44,644 nt of DNA from Acidobacteriaceae bacterium (GTDB taxonomy: Bacteria > Acidobacteriota > Terriglobia > Terriglobales > Acidobacteriaceae), in the NCBI GenBank assembly GCA_003131635.1, contig PKVZ01000256.1, positions 1-44,644 on the forward strand, written 5' to 3'. The number at the start of each line of letters is the position of its first letter. Positions within the stretch are counted from its first letter, which is position 1. The translations under genes and the position numbers were made by a program. Below are positions 1 through 8,418 of the stretch, piece after piece. The notes beneath the pieces are model-generated. The model had not been told where the DNA came from and made no database searches. It was given only the letters and a program-made list of their open reading frames with translations.

Positions 1-1076
1 CCTGCTCCCGAGGCCGTGCCCTCCGTCGAGAGAATCACCACCGCATCGCCTTTATGCAAGTCAGTCAGTGAAACTGCCGGGGCACGGCTGATAAGCCGCT
101 GCAGATCAGGCGCCCCACCCGAACGTGCACCCGCACCACTACCGGAGCCGCCCGGAGCGCCTGCTGGCGGAGCATTCTGGTCATTCGACGTGGAGGTGGA
201 GTTGGATGAGGAACCGCTGCCGCCGCCCTTCAAACCCTTGGCCATCATTTGAGCCATCTCAGGCGGCAACTTGCGAAGCTGCGAATCCGAAGTGATCTTG
301 ACGAGCACATTTTTCTTCGACAATAGATCGTGAACGCTGAGCGTCGAAGAACTTGCGTCAACGGAGTTGATGGTGCCGGCAAAATTGCGGAATGTTCCAG
401 AAACAATTTCCTCGGCCGTCAGATCGCCGCCGTCGGCGCTGCGGTCGCCGCGCGCACGCAGCTGGTCGCCGGGGTGAATCTCCTGCAACGTGCTGGGCTT
501 GGCATCTTCAAACTTCACCGAGTCGGGTGGGTAGCGGCGAATGACAGTGGCACTCGAGGTGTGAATAATAGTGTTCCTGCCTCGCACAGACAGGGTGACA
601 GTCCCAGCGGCTGCATCCACGGCACTGGCCAGCCCATCCACTCCACGCTTTTGCCAGTCTTGCAAATTTTGTTGATCCCGCGCTTGCAGATCGGATCGTT
701 TCATCACGACCACCGAGGAGGCGGCGAGCGAGAGATTGTCCTCTGACAGCTTGCCTCCCACCAGAATACGGTCGCCCACCTGAACGTCCTGCAACTGGAC
801 TGGAGTTGCGTTCTTTAGGTCCTTCTCGCCCGGGGCAATGCGCACGACGCGGGTTGTGGGTTGCACCGTGACGTTGACATCGGGACCGGAATCGGGGGTC
901 AGCGTGATTGCTGTGCCACTGATGGCTTTGACGGCGCCGATGCGCCTGCTGATCGCGCCAGGGGCAGCGGCTGTCGCTTGGCTGGATGGCACCGCATAAG
1001 AAGTGGGGACCAAAAACGTGGCTGCGCTGGCGGCGCAGAACGCAAGTGCCAGATATTGTCTTGTGGTGGCGATCAT
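1..1076 (-). CDS. DUF5666-like exported protein (C-terminus beyond window)
   Basis: An open minus-strand frame runs from an ATG at 1076 off the left edge (358 codons without a stop). It begins with a typical signal peptide (positive N-terminus, hydrophobic stretch to about residue 28 ending in SYA). At least three similar beta-rich units follow, with recurring patterns such as 'GAVKAISGTAITLT', 'VQVGDRILVGGK' and 'AGTINSVDASSSTLSV'. These resemble the tandem DUF5666 fold common in Acidobacteriota and Proteobacteria. A low-complexity Gly/Ser/Asn/Pro linker lies near residues 290-320. The upstream Shine-Dalgarno is weak. The protein is probably periplasmic or surface-exposed, with unknown function. 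The family call rests on pattern only. Confidence 0.75.
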   Translation of the reverse strand, partial: MIATTRQYLALAFCAASAATFLVPTSYAVPSSQATAAAPGAISRRIGAVKAISGTAITLTPDSGPDVNVTVQPTTRVVRIAPGEKDLKNATPVQLQDVQVGDRILVGGKLSEDNLSLAASSVVVMKRSDLQARDQQNLQDWQKRGVDGLASAVDAAAGTVTLSVRGRNTIIHTSSATVIRRYPPDSVKFEDAKPSTLQEIHPGDQLRARGDRSADGGDLTAEEIVSGTFRNFAGTINSVDASSSTLSVHDLLSKKNVLVKITSDSQLRKLPPEMAQMMAKGLKGGGSGSSSNSTSTSNDQNAPPAGAPGGSGSGAGARSGGAPDLQRLISRAPAVSLTDLHKGDAVVILSTEGTASGA

Positions 1077-1219
1077 ATTTCTATTATTAATCTACATTGC
1101 TAGGCCACACAAAACGCGGGATTTACAAAGTTTTACTCGAAGGTGATAAATTTTTCACAGCAGCGACATAAATCGATATTGGGACACGGACGCCGTGCAG
1201 GCGCGTCGAATCGATGCCA

Positions 1220-2188
1220 TCACTCTGCGATCAGCAAATTCTCCGCGAACGGCCACTGGTCGTCGATCCATTGCACGTCACAGCGGAAACCAGCGGTGCG
1301 AGCCATTTGTAAAACATCTTCGGGAGAATACTTGTGGCTGCTTTCGGTCCAGATGGTTTCGCCCTCAAGAAATTCGACGGCTAGATCGACACCGGGAATG
1401 TTTACCGTTTGGTGGCGCATAGAACGGAGATGCATTTCAACGCTTCGGGTCTGATGATTGATTCTGGCCACGTGCTCGAAATATGCGAGATCAAAGTCGC
1501 CGTCCAGTTCGCGATTGATACGCGCCAGCAGGTTTAAGTTGAAGGCGGCGGTCACTCCCAATTCGTCGTCGTAGGCTGCAAGGAGCTGGGCTGCCGGCTT
1601 CTCGAGGTCCGTACCCAATAGGAGCGAATCTCCGGGCTGCAGAATGCGGCGGACCTGATTCAAGAACTTGAGACCAGCCATACGATCGAAGTTTCCGATG
1701 GTGCTGCCCAGGAACAGCACGAGAAGATGCTGGCCGGGCTTCCGATGCGCGGCGACTTCGAGCAGTCCATCGAGATACTCGCGCTCGAAGCCCAGGATGC
1801 TGATGGAATCGATGTCGCTAAGTTCGCGCTCGCACATGACAAGGGCGGCGCGAGAGATCTCGATGGGATAGTAACGAGTACGCTGGCGGCGACAAAACGC
1901 CTCGAGTATCTGGCGAGTCTTCTTGCCGCTGCCGCTGCCGAGTTCCGCGATGGCAATGGGAGTCGCGAGGCGCTCGACAATATCTCCGGCATGACGCCGC
2001 AGCAAGCGCTCGTCGGCGCGCGTGAGCCCGTACTCGGGAAGATGACAAATTACCTCGAATAATGCCGAGCCGACGTCGTCGTACAGATACTTCGAAAGCA
2101 GTTCCTTCTGGCCGGGCTTGGTGAGGCCAGCGCGAACATCCGCTGCGAATTCGTAGGTGACGTTGGCGGTGACAGCATGAACAAGCAT
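1220..2188 (-). CDS. egtD: L-histidine N-alpha-methyltransferase (hercynine synthase)
   Basis: EgtD trimethylates histidine to hercynine with SAM, the first step of ergothioneine synthesis. The start is placed at the ATG at 2188, not the longer frame from 2293, because AAGGAGC lies just upstream and the resulting 322 aa match the usual EgtD length. Family landmarks are an N-terminal 'YLYDDVGSALFEVICHLPEYGLTRAD'-type segment, the SAM loop 'IAELGSGSGKKT', 'LLVLFLGSTIGNF' and the C-terminal 'ETIWTESSHKY' segment that binds histidine. It lies 20 bp downstream of egtB on the same strand, so the two are almost certainly co-transcribed. Confidence 0.95.
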   Translation of the reverse strand: MLVHAVTANVTYEFAADVRAGLTKPGQKELLSKYLYDDVGSALFEVICHLPEYGLTRADERLLRRHAGDIVERLATPIAIAELGSGSGKKTRQILEAFCRRQRTRYYPIEISRAALVMCERELSDIDSISILGFEREYLDGLLEVAAHRKPGQHLLVLFLGSTIGNFDRMAGLKFLNQVRRILQPGDSLLLGTDLEKPAAQLLAAYDDELGVTAAFNLNLLARINRELDGDFDLAYFEHVARINHQTRSVEMHLRSMRHQTVNIPGVDLAVEFLEGETIWTESSHKYSPEDVLQMARTAGFRCDVQWIDDQWPFAENLLIAE

Positions 2189-2208
2189 GGGAAGCTCCTT
2201 ATGACGAG

Positions 2209-3594
2209 TCAGTGGCTTACGCAACGAAATCCGGTGTAGATAAATTGGTAGTGAGCCTGAAACCAGTTGCGGAAGGTGGGCCGCAACATGCACGCAGCGG
2301 TACGAGCCGATCCGCCTTTCATGACGAAGTGTCGGCCATCGAAGAAATCAGCCGAGTATCCGCGATAGAACGGAAACGGTTCGAATCCGGGGAAAGGAGA
2401 GAATTCAGTGGAGGTCCACTCCCAGCCGTTGCCCAGCATGCCTTGCACGCCAAAGGCACTCTCACCCGAAGGAAAGGCGTTCACCGGCCCGGGATTCCAG
2501 CGGGCAAAATTGAAATTGCCGAATTCACTTGAGGGCGCTTCAACTCCCCATGGATATGGTCTCTCATCGCCATTCGGGGTAGAGTATGCGGCTCTCTGCC
2601 ACTCGGCTTCGGTGGGCAGCGACTTCCCTGCCCAATTTGCATAGGCCTTTGCCTCGGCTTGGCTAACATATACTGGCCAATCCAGGGGAAGTGGAACGTC
2701 GTTGAACATGGTTCTATACAGCCACTGGTCGCCATCGCGCTTCCAGAACGCGGGGTGAGAAATTCCGCGCTGAGATATCCAATTCCAGTCTTTCTCCGCG
2801 GCATCGGTCTGCGCGCCATCCGTCTCAGTTCCATCGGCAATCCAGAGCGAGCGAGTTTCGTAACCGCCCCCAGCAATGAAGTCGAGGTACTGCCGATTCG
2901 TGACTTTGTATTGATCGATGGCAAACGCGGGAACGTTAACGGTGTGGGCTGAAAATTCGTTGTCCCAACCGAATGCATTGCCGGAGCGTGAGAGCCCCAG
3001 TCTAACCGCGCCGGCGGGAATCTCGATGCTGCGATTGGCCTGGCTGTGAACGACTGAGGGTGTAACAACATCTGCAGATTCCGCCTGCCGGATTTTCCGG
3101 TCGAGCGGCAACTGATGCAGCATGTAGGCCAGAGTTTCGGCGTGCATGAGCCGATGTTCGATGGCAACATTGAGCAGAGTGCTGAGCGGAAAACCGTCTC
3201 TGTCGGCGGAATTGGAATCGAGTGCTTCCGCCAGTTTTTCATCCAGGGAGAATCGAGTCTGTCTGACGTATTCCTTCGCCGCGGCAATCGATGGCCACTG
3301 CGAAGGCTGGTCGGTCGGCAAGCCGCCGCCGACCGGATCGATGCCAAATGCAAAGAGCCGATCGAACTCCGGATGGAAACTTTTCAATCCAAGTACGCGA
3401 TCGTGCAACAGGTTCCAATCGAAAGCTTCGAGGTGTCCTACATAGAAGACGATGCGGTGACGTTCCGGGATAGGACGCTCATAGATAGAATCGGAATTGA
3501 CGATGGCAAAAAGGTCATCGGTCTTCTGACGAGCACTCGATAATTGCTCCATCAGTTCATGACGAATAGCGGCATCACTGTAAATGGCTGGCAT
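2209..3594 (-). CDS. egtB: Ergothioneine sulfoxide synthase EgtB
   Basis: EgtB is a non-heme iron enzyme that joins hercynine to a thiol donor using O2. The 461-aa protein has an N-terminal DinB-like helical domain and, from about residue 185, an FGE-sulfatase domain ending in 'GGSARTAACMLRPTFRNW...GFRCV'. The iron facial triad is visible: H54 in 'VGHLEAFDW' and H147/H151 in the HxxxHxE motif 'HRLMHAE'. The start at 3594 has a weak CGGAGA. egtD follows. No egtA, egtC or egtE lies nearby, so the thiol donor may be free cysteine, as reported for Chloracidobacterium EgtB; that is inference. The gene diverges from the PhzF gene. Confidence 0.95.
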   Translation of the reverse strand: MPAIYSDAAIRHELMEQLSSARQKTDDLFAIVNSDSIYERPIPERHRIVFYVGHLEAFDWNLLHDRVLGLKSFHPEFDRLFAFGIDPVGGGLPTDQPSQWPSIAAAKEYVRQTRFSLDEKLAEALDSNSADRDGFPLSTLLNVAIEHRLMHAETLAYMLHQLPLDRKIRQAESADVVTPSVVHSQANRSIEIPAGAVRLGLSRSGNAFGWDNEFSAHTVNVPAFAIDQYKVTNRQYLDFIAGGGYETRSLWIADGTETDGAQTDAAEKDWNWISQRGISHPAFWKRDGDQWLYRTMFNDVPLPLDWPVYVSQAEAKAYANWAGKSLPTEAEWQRAAYSTPNGDERPYPWGVEAPSSEFGNFNFARWNPGPVNAFPSGESAFGVQGMLGNGWEWTSTEFSPFPGFEPFPFYRGYSADFFDGRHFVMKGGSARTAACMLRPTFRNWFQAHYQFIYTGFRCVSH

Positions 3595-3696
3595 ACGAAT
3601 CTCCGAATCTACTAATGAACAAGGGGTGCCGGAAGGCAGACCCCAAACGCCAGTCTGACGATTCTATCTGCGTCTCCCTCCGAGTACCATAGGGGG

Positions 3697-4485
3697 ATGT
3701 CTCTTGCGCTATTTCATGTAGACGCCTTCACTGCAAGCCCCTTTGCCGGCAATCCGGCCGCGGTCTGCCCTCTCGTGGAGTGGTTAGATGACAAGTTATT
3801 GCTTGCGGTCGCCGCGGAAAACAATCTTTCTGAGACCGCTTATTTCGTTCCGCGGGGCGAACATTACCAACTCCGGTGGTTTACGCCACGCTGTGAGGTG
3901 AAACTTTGCGGACATGCGACATTGGCCGCCGCGTTTGTATTGATGCAAGTTCTTGCATACGGACGCAATTCGGTGCGCTTCGAAACCCGCTTCAGCGGGA
4001 CGCTCACTGTTTCTCGTGATGGCGATTTGTTCGCGATGGACTTCCCCGCGCTTGCACCTTGGCCTTGCGCTAAGCCGCCTTCGGCGCTGATCGAAGGGCT
4101 GGAAAAGACTCCCGCTGAGGTTATGCAAATCGAAGACAACTACTTTGCGGTTTATGAGCGCGAGGACGAGGTCAAGAGTATTCGTCCCGATTTCAGGCTG
4201 CTCGAGAAACTCCATCCCGCCGGAGTTGCGATCACAGCTCCAGGTGGGGATGCGGATTTTGTGTCCCGCTATTTTGCGCCTAGTTACGGCATTCCGGAAG
4301 ATCCGGTTACAGGATCGACCCACTGCTCGCTGGCTCCCTATTGGGCTCGGCGGTTGGGCAAGGCGACCATGCACGCGCGACAAGTCTCGGAGCGCGGGGG
4401 AGAATTGTGGTGCGAAGTCAAAGGGGAACGCGTGATTCTCAAGGGGCGAGGCGTGCTCACGCTGAGGGGAGAGTTGCTCATTTGA
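3697..4485 (+). CDS. PhzF-family isomerase/epimerase
   Basis: A 262-aa PhzF-fold protein of the diaminopimelate-epimerase superfamily. Its N-terminus 'FHVDAFTASPFAGNPAAVC' is diagnostic. E46 in 'NNLSETAYF' corresponds to the catalytic glutamate of PhzF. 'CGHATLAAAFVL' and 'EDPVTGSTHCSLAPYWA' are the two loops that close over the ligand. The length is typical. The substrate cannot be told from sequence; most genomic homologues are of unknown role and phenazine genes are absent. It is transcribed alone, divergent from egtB and convergent with the ABC importer. Confidence 0.93.
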   Translation: MSLALFHVDAFTASPFAGNPAAVCPLVEWLDDKLLLAVAAENNLSETAYFVPRGEHYQLRWFTPRCEVKLCGHATLAAAFVLMQVLAYGRNSVRFETRFSGTLTVSRDGDLFAMDFPALAPWPCAKPPSALIEGLEKTPAEVMQIEDNYFAVYEREDEVKSIRPDFRLLEKLHPAGVAITAPGGDADFVSRYFAPSYGIPEDPVTGSTHCSLAPYWARRLGKATMHARQVSERGGELWCEVKGERVILKGRGVLTLRGELLI

Positions 4486-4506
4486 ACGTCAGGAATACAG
4501 GTTGAG

Positions 4507-5436
4507 TCAACGAATTAATCCCTTGCTCCGAAGAAATTCCTGCGCGACTTCTTTTGCATCGCGATGCTGGCCATCGAGAGCGTAATTTAATTTCTGCATC
4601 TCCTGATCGGAAATCTCGCCGGCTAGCTCCGCGATCGCTTCGCCAACTTCTGGATGCTGTTGCAGTGTCTGTTGCCGAATTACCGCGACCGCTTCATACG
4701 GAGGGAAATAGCGGCGGTCATCTTCGAGAACGAACAAATCGAGCGCTGGGATCAGCCCGTCCGTGGCGTTGCCGGCGGCAATATCAATCTGATGATCCTT
4801 CAACGCCGGAGCTAAAAGGCCGAGATCCATGACACGCGGCGGCGCGGCGAAGTGGAGACCATAAGCGGCTGCGAGCCCGGCGTAACCGTCGGGACGCTCC
4901 ATGAACTCATAGCCAAAACCGGCGCGCCATTGGGGAGCGAATGCGGCTGCCTGTGATAGCGTCTTGAGATTCAGGCGGCGAGCCTCGTCGCCCCGAATCT
5001 CCATGGCAAAAGTATCGTTGAATCCGAACGGGGGACTGAGTGTAAGTTCGAAGTGCGTTTCATATTCGCTTTTGATGCGTTGATACACAGCTTTCCGATC
5101 GCCCGCAACCTTCTGTTTCAAGATGGCGGTGAGCGCAGTGCCGGTGTATTCGGGATAGATATCGATGCGTCCTGCCAGCATCGCCTGCTGGCAGATATAA
5201 GTTCCTGCCAGATAGAAGCGTCGTTCGACTTTTACCTGCGTGCGCGCTTCCACCATCTGAGCGAGAAGTTCACCCAGCATCAGCGACTCGGTGAAGTTTT
5301 TGGATCCGATTACAACGCGGTTCGCATGCGATGGCGCACAAGAAGTTAGCAGCAAAGCCAGGAAAACTGCGAACAGAGCGGTCACGCGCGACGCTTGGAG
5401 AACGCTGCAAGGCTGTCCATGGCCATCCAGTTTCAT
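4507..5436 (-). CDS. Osmoprotectant-type ABC substrate-binding lipoprotein
   Basis: A 309-aa binding protein of the OpuBC/OpuCC/OsmF family (glycine betaine, choline or related quaternary amines). The start at 5436 is chosen because it overlaps the permease stop by ATGA; the longer open frame to 6000 only shadows the permease. A lipoprotein signal peptide ends in the lipobox LTSC (C33), so the protein is membrane-anchored. 'IGSKNFTESLMLGELLAQM' is the family signature at the start of the mature domain, and 'DIYPEYTGTALTAIL' is also typical. It is the third gene of an ATPase-permease-SBP operon. The actual ligand is unknown. Confidence 0.92.
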   Translation of the reverse strand: MKLDGHGQPCSVLQASRVTALFAVFLALLLTSCAPSHANRVVIGSKNFTESLMLGELLAQMVEARTQVKVERRFYLAGTYICQQAMLAGRIDIYPEYTGTALTAILKQKVAGDRKAVYQRIKSEYETHFELTLSPPFGFNDTFAMEIRGDEARRLNLKTLSQAAAFAPQWRAGFGYEFMERPDGYAGLAAAYGLHFAAPPRVMDLGLLAPALKDHQIDIAAGNATDGLIPALDLFVLEDDRRYFPPYEAVAVIRQQTLQQHPEVGEAIAELAGEISDQEMQKLNYALDGQHRDAKEVAQEFLRSKGLIR

Positions 5437-6065
5437 CGCGGCTGCAAACGCCTCTCCAGCCATCCCAAACCGAAATCGGCCGATAACGCAAGCACTGCTG
5501 CGGGGACGGCACCAGCCAGAATGAGTTGATTGTTCACCATCGCGAGCCCGCGGAAAATGAACTCTCCCAGGCCTCCGGCGCCGATCGCGGCGGCGATAGT
5601 GGCAAGTCCCACCGAGACGACTACCGCCACTCTGATGCCGGAAAGAATCACGCTCACGGCCAGCGGCAACTCCACCTGAAACAAAAGCTGGCGGCCTGTT
5701 AGTCCCATCCCGCGCCCGGCTTCGACGACGGATGGATCGACACCGCGAATTCCCGTGTAAGTATTGCGAATCACAGGCAGGAGGGCGTAAAGAGTGAGCG
5801 CGAGGATAGCCAGGCGATCGGCACGAGCACCGATCCAGGGCACGGGCAGCAGAAAACCAAACAGCGCGAGACTTGGAATCGTCTGGATGATATTGGCGGT
5901 TCCCAACACTGGCTTGTTCCAAACCGGCCAGTGGGCGCTGAGTATGCCAAGCGGAATGCCGATCAGCACCGCCAGCACAGTGGAAATTCCTACCAGCCAC
6001 AGATGCTCCAGTGTGAGTTCCAGAATTTCTTCGTGGTGCTGCAGGAAGAAGTGAAAGACGTTCAT
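5433..6065 (-). CDS. Osmoprotectant-type ABC permease
   Basis: A 210-aa integral membrane permease of the OpuCB/OsmW type with about five hydrophobic spans. The coupling loop carries the EAA-like 'EAGRGMGLTGRQLLFQVELPLAVSVILSGIRVA'-type segment. Its start overlaps the ATPase stop by 4 bp, and its stop overlaps the binding-protein start by 4 bp, so translation is probably coupled throughout. Only one permease gene is present, implying a homodimeric channel, whereas OpuC and Osm systems often have two permeases. Confidence 0.93.
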   Translation of the reverse strand: MNVFHFFLQHHEEILELTLEHLWLVGISTVLAVLIGIPLGILSAHWPVWNKPVLGTANIIQTIPSLALFGFLLPVPWIGARADRLAILALTLYALLPVIRNTYTGIRGVDPSVVEAGRGMGLTGRQLLFQVELPLAVSVILSGIRVAVVVSVGLATIAAAIGAGGLGEFIFRGLAMVNNQLILAGAVPAAVLALSADFGLGWLERRLQPR

Positions 6066-6844
6066 TCCGATCCTCGAGTTGCGACTGAGTTCAGTCCTTC
6101 TCCGAAAGCTTGCACATAGGCAGCGGCCAATGAGTCAGTCGAGCGCAGGAAATCCTGCGGGGGCAGAACTGTGACCAACCGTCCTCCTTCCATCAGCGCA
6201 ATGCGCGAGCCAAGCCTCAAGGCCTCGCGCAGGTCGTGCGTAACGAAAACTACTGTTTTGTTTAGGCGCTGCTGAAGCGAGAGAAACTCGCGCTGCAATT
6301 GATCGCGGGTAAGCGCGTCGAGCGCGCCGAACGGTTCGTCCATGAGCAGGATTGACGGGTCAGCGGCGAGGGCTCTCGCCACACCTACTCTCTGCCGCTG
6401 ACCGCCAGAGAGCTGGTGAGGATAGCGAGAAGCAATTTCTCGATCGAGCCCGACCATCTGCAATAACTCTTCAACGCGCGAATGAATGCGGTTTGAGGAC
6501 CAGCCTTCGATTCGCGGAACGAGGCCGATATTGCGTTCTACCGTGAAATGCGGGAACAGTCCCACATCCTGTATGACATAGCCGATGCTTCGCCGCAAGC
6601 GAATCACGTCGCTCTCGGCGGTGGGCGCACCGTTCACGCGTACTTCGCCGCCGCTCGGGTTCAGGAGACGATTGATCAGCTTGAGTGTGGTGGTTTTGCC
6701 GGAGCCGCTGCGTCCCAGTAAAACCAAAGTCTCGCCTCTCTGCACTTGCAAATTCAGGCTTCGCAGTAGCATTTGGCCGTTAGGAAGCACGTAGAGCACG
6801 TCGCGGAATTCAATCACCGGGCCGTTGGTGGAAATTGTTCGCAT
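6062..6844 (-). CDS. Osmoprotectant-type ABC ATPase
   Basis: A 260-aa ABC ATPase. The Walker A sequence GRSGSGKT lies near residues 44-51, followed by the signature 'LSGGQRQRVGVARALAADP', Walker B 'ILLMDEPFGALD' and the H-loop 'VFVTHD'. Family members such as OpuCA carry C-terminal CBS domains that sense ionic strength; this one ends too early for them, as in the OsmV/YehX branch. It is the first gene of the operon. No clear Shine-Dalgarno precedes the ATG, and a tandem repeat abuts it, so the start is less certain than the family. Confidence 0.92.
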   Translation of the reverse strand: MRTISTNGPVIEFRDVLYVLPNGQMLLRSLNLQVQRGETLVLLGRSGSGKTTTLKLINRLLNPSGGEVRVNGAPTAESDVIRLRRSIGYVIQDVGLFPHFTVERNIGLVPRIEGWSSNRIHSRVEELLQMVGLDREIASRYPHQLSGGQRQRVGVARALAADPSILLMDEPFGALDALTRDQLQREFLSLQQRLNKTVVFVTHDLREALRLGSRIALMEGGRLVTVLPPQDFLRSTDSLAAAYVQAFGEGLNSVATRGSE

Positions 6845-6848
6845 TTTC

Positions 6849-6905
6849 GGTCAAACGATTTTCAGATCAAACGACTTTCAGATCAAACGATCTCGGATCA
6901 AACTC
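6849..6905. repeat. Four short direct repeats (core GATCAAACGA) before the ABC operon
   Basis: Core copies begin at 6849 (GGTCAAACGA), 6865 and 6881 (both GATCAAACGA) and 6896 (GATCAAACTC), spaced 16, 16 and 15 bp. On the minus strand they read TCGTTTGATC and lie immediately before the ATPase ATG. The spacing is about 1.5 helical turns. They could be operator sites in the 5' region or a replication-slippage product; which is not known. Confidence 0.8.
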
Positions 6906-7078
6906 GGCAATAGCTCTTCATCGATTCAGCTTCATCAAAACATATTGCCAAGCATACCGGAGTCGGTACGCCGGACGCAGAAAAGTGTCTGGGACGGTCC
7001 GAAGTTACTTTTGCGCGCAGCATCCAGAGAGCTAATAGACGATGAGGCTCCCTGCCGCTACGATCTTCTCGGAGTACT

Positions 7079-7780
7079 GTGTGCCAATTTAATGTGGGTA
7101 TAAGTGTGTCCGCTTCACGTAATTTCGTTTCCTGGCTAATGATCATCCTGTTCCCGCTGTCGCTGATGGCCGCGGACACGGGCTCTGCCATCTTGCGCAG
7201 TACAGGCGGAGTGTGGGTGAACGGCATGGAGGTAGCCGATTCCAGCGCTGTGTTTCCGGGAGATTTGCTGGAGACCAAACCCGGCTTCATCGCCAATCTC
7301 GACGCTGAAGGATCGTCCATCCTGATCCAGGGAGAATCTGTCGTCAAGTTTCAAGGCAGTTCTCTGGTTTTGGAGCACGGAAGCGTATCCGTGGGAACTT
7401 CTACATCGATGAGCGTTCACGTGAATTGCTTAAAGGTGGAACCTCTCTCCCGCAACCGAACGCAATACGATGTGACCGACACGAGCGGGACGGTGCAGAT
7501 TGCGGCTCACAAGAATGACGTGAAGATCGAGCGGATCGGCGCTCTCGGCAAAACATCTTCGCAGAGCAGTTTATCCGAGTCCGGCATAGTGCATGAAGGA
7601 GAGCAAGCCACGCGCGACGAATCGGCCGTTTGCGGGGCCGAATCGCCCCAGGGAGCCGGCCATGCGCTGAATACAAAATGGCTGGAGATTGGCGGAGGAG
7701 TGGGAGGAGGAGTCTTGTTGATCTGTTTGCTCCTCTGCAAAAGTGCGCCTCCCAGTGAAGTTAGCCCTTCGCAGCCATAG
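7079..7780 (+). CDS. FecR-like membrane-anchored protein
   Basis: A 233-aa protein with an N-terminal signal sequence (hydrophobic residues about 18-31, then AAD). A FecR-type beta-sandwich follows ('GVWVNGMEVADSSAVFPGDLLETKPG', 'GSSILIQGESVVKFQGSSLVLEHGSVSV'). A C-terminal transmembrane helix ('IGGGVGGGVLLICLLLCK', about 203-220) ends in a short tail. FecR domains are found in sigma/anti-sigma signalling and in cell-envelope proteins. No ECF sigma factor lies nearby, so a regulatory role is not indicated. No strong Shine-Dalgarno is visible and the exact start is uncertain. Confidence 0.7.
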   Translation: MCQFNVGISVSASRNFVSWLMIILFPLSLMAADTGSAILRSTGGVWVNGMEVADSSAVFPGDLLETKPGFIANLDAEGSSILIQGESVVKFQGSSLVLEHGSVSVGTSTSMSVHVNCLKVEPLSRNRTQYDVTDTSGTVQIAAHKNDVKIERIGALGKTSSQSSLSESGIVHEGEQATRDESAVCGAESPQGAGHALNTKWLEIGGGVGGGVLLICLLLCKSAPPSEVSPSQP

Positions 7781-8262
7781 GTGCAGGGGCGCCGCACCCG
7801 CGCTTGAGCCGGCTTGTTCGGCAGCGAGAAGAAGGACGGTGCTGGTCAACCAAGCCCTCACGCAGACCTTTTTCCAACCCATAAACATGCCCCGTACTAT
7901 GGCTCCGTTGTTTTAGGTTGCGTGAGCTTGAGATGACCTTGCGTGCCTCGAAACTTCAGCAGAGTTCACGAATGCAGCGTATACTGAAGGTCTTGACCTC
8001 GAAGACACCCTAGCCAGCACGTTCCGCCTTCGCGATTGAGAACATTCTCTGAAAGGCGAGTAGCATGTTGACGTTGAGGGTCCCCGGAATTCTCTCCCGA
8101 TCCCATGAGCCTCGCTTCCCGGAACCGCTCTGCGGGATGGCCATCTTGTAGGTGGGTTAGTGCCACCCGGCGCACGCGCGCTGCAACGCAGCAAATGAAA
8201 CTAGAGCCTCAGAATAACGCCCCGTTTTTACGTTAATCAGCCCCGAAGGGCAGGAGACAAAA
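7781..8262 (+). other. 482-bp gene-free stretch, possible long leader of the RNA-binding operon
   Basis: No convincing coding frame is seen on either strand. A small GC-rich inverted repeat (GGTGC...GCACC, about 7780-7799) follows the FecR-like gene, without a T-run. A second (GGTGG...CCACC) lies near 8150-8170. The downstream genes encode RNA-binding proteins, so a structured 5' leader is possible, but nothing in the sequence proves it. Confidence 0.3.
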
Positions 8263-8418
8263 ATGTCCGGAGTCAACGGCGACAAAGCGAGATTCAACCG
8301 GCGACGCAGGCATAAGATCAGCCGGCGCGTCAGCAATCAGAAAATGTTGAAAGCCCTGGCCGAGAAGCATCTGGTGCCCGCGGGATCGCAGGGCAACCAG
8401 AAGGAGAAGGCGGAATGA
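8263..8418 (+). CDS. Small basic protein (51 aa)
   Basis: A short gene encoding a very basic 51-aa protein, with 'ARFNRRRRHKISRRVSNQKM' in the middle and a Lys/Glu-rich tail. The ATG at 8263 follows an AGGAGA motif. Its stop overlaps the next gene's ATG by ATGA (8415-8418), which strongly supports real translation. It starts an operon whose last member is an RRM protein, so nucleic-acid binding is a reasonable guess from charge and context only. No family is recognised. Confidence 0.75.
   Translation: MSGVNGDKARFNRRRRHKISRRVSNQKMLKALAEKHLVPAGSQGNQKEKAE

Noticed and set aside
1143..3543. Several plus-strand frames of 75-142 codons opposite egtB and egtD
   Set aside because: They mirror the codon structure of the two well-supported minus-strand genes and encode no recognisable product.
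5437..6000. Extended N-terminus of the ABC binding protein (reading open to 6000)
   Set aside because: It is antiparallel-free same-strand overlap with the permease in another frame; the lipoprotein signal and ATGA junction place the start at 5436.
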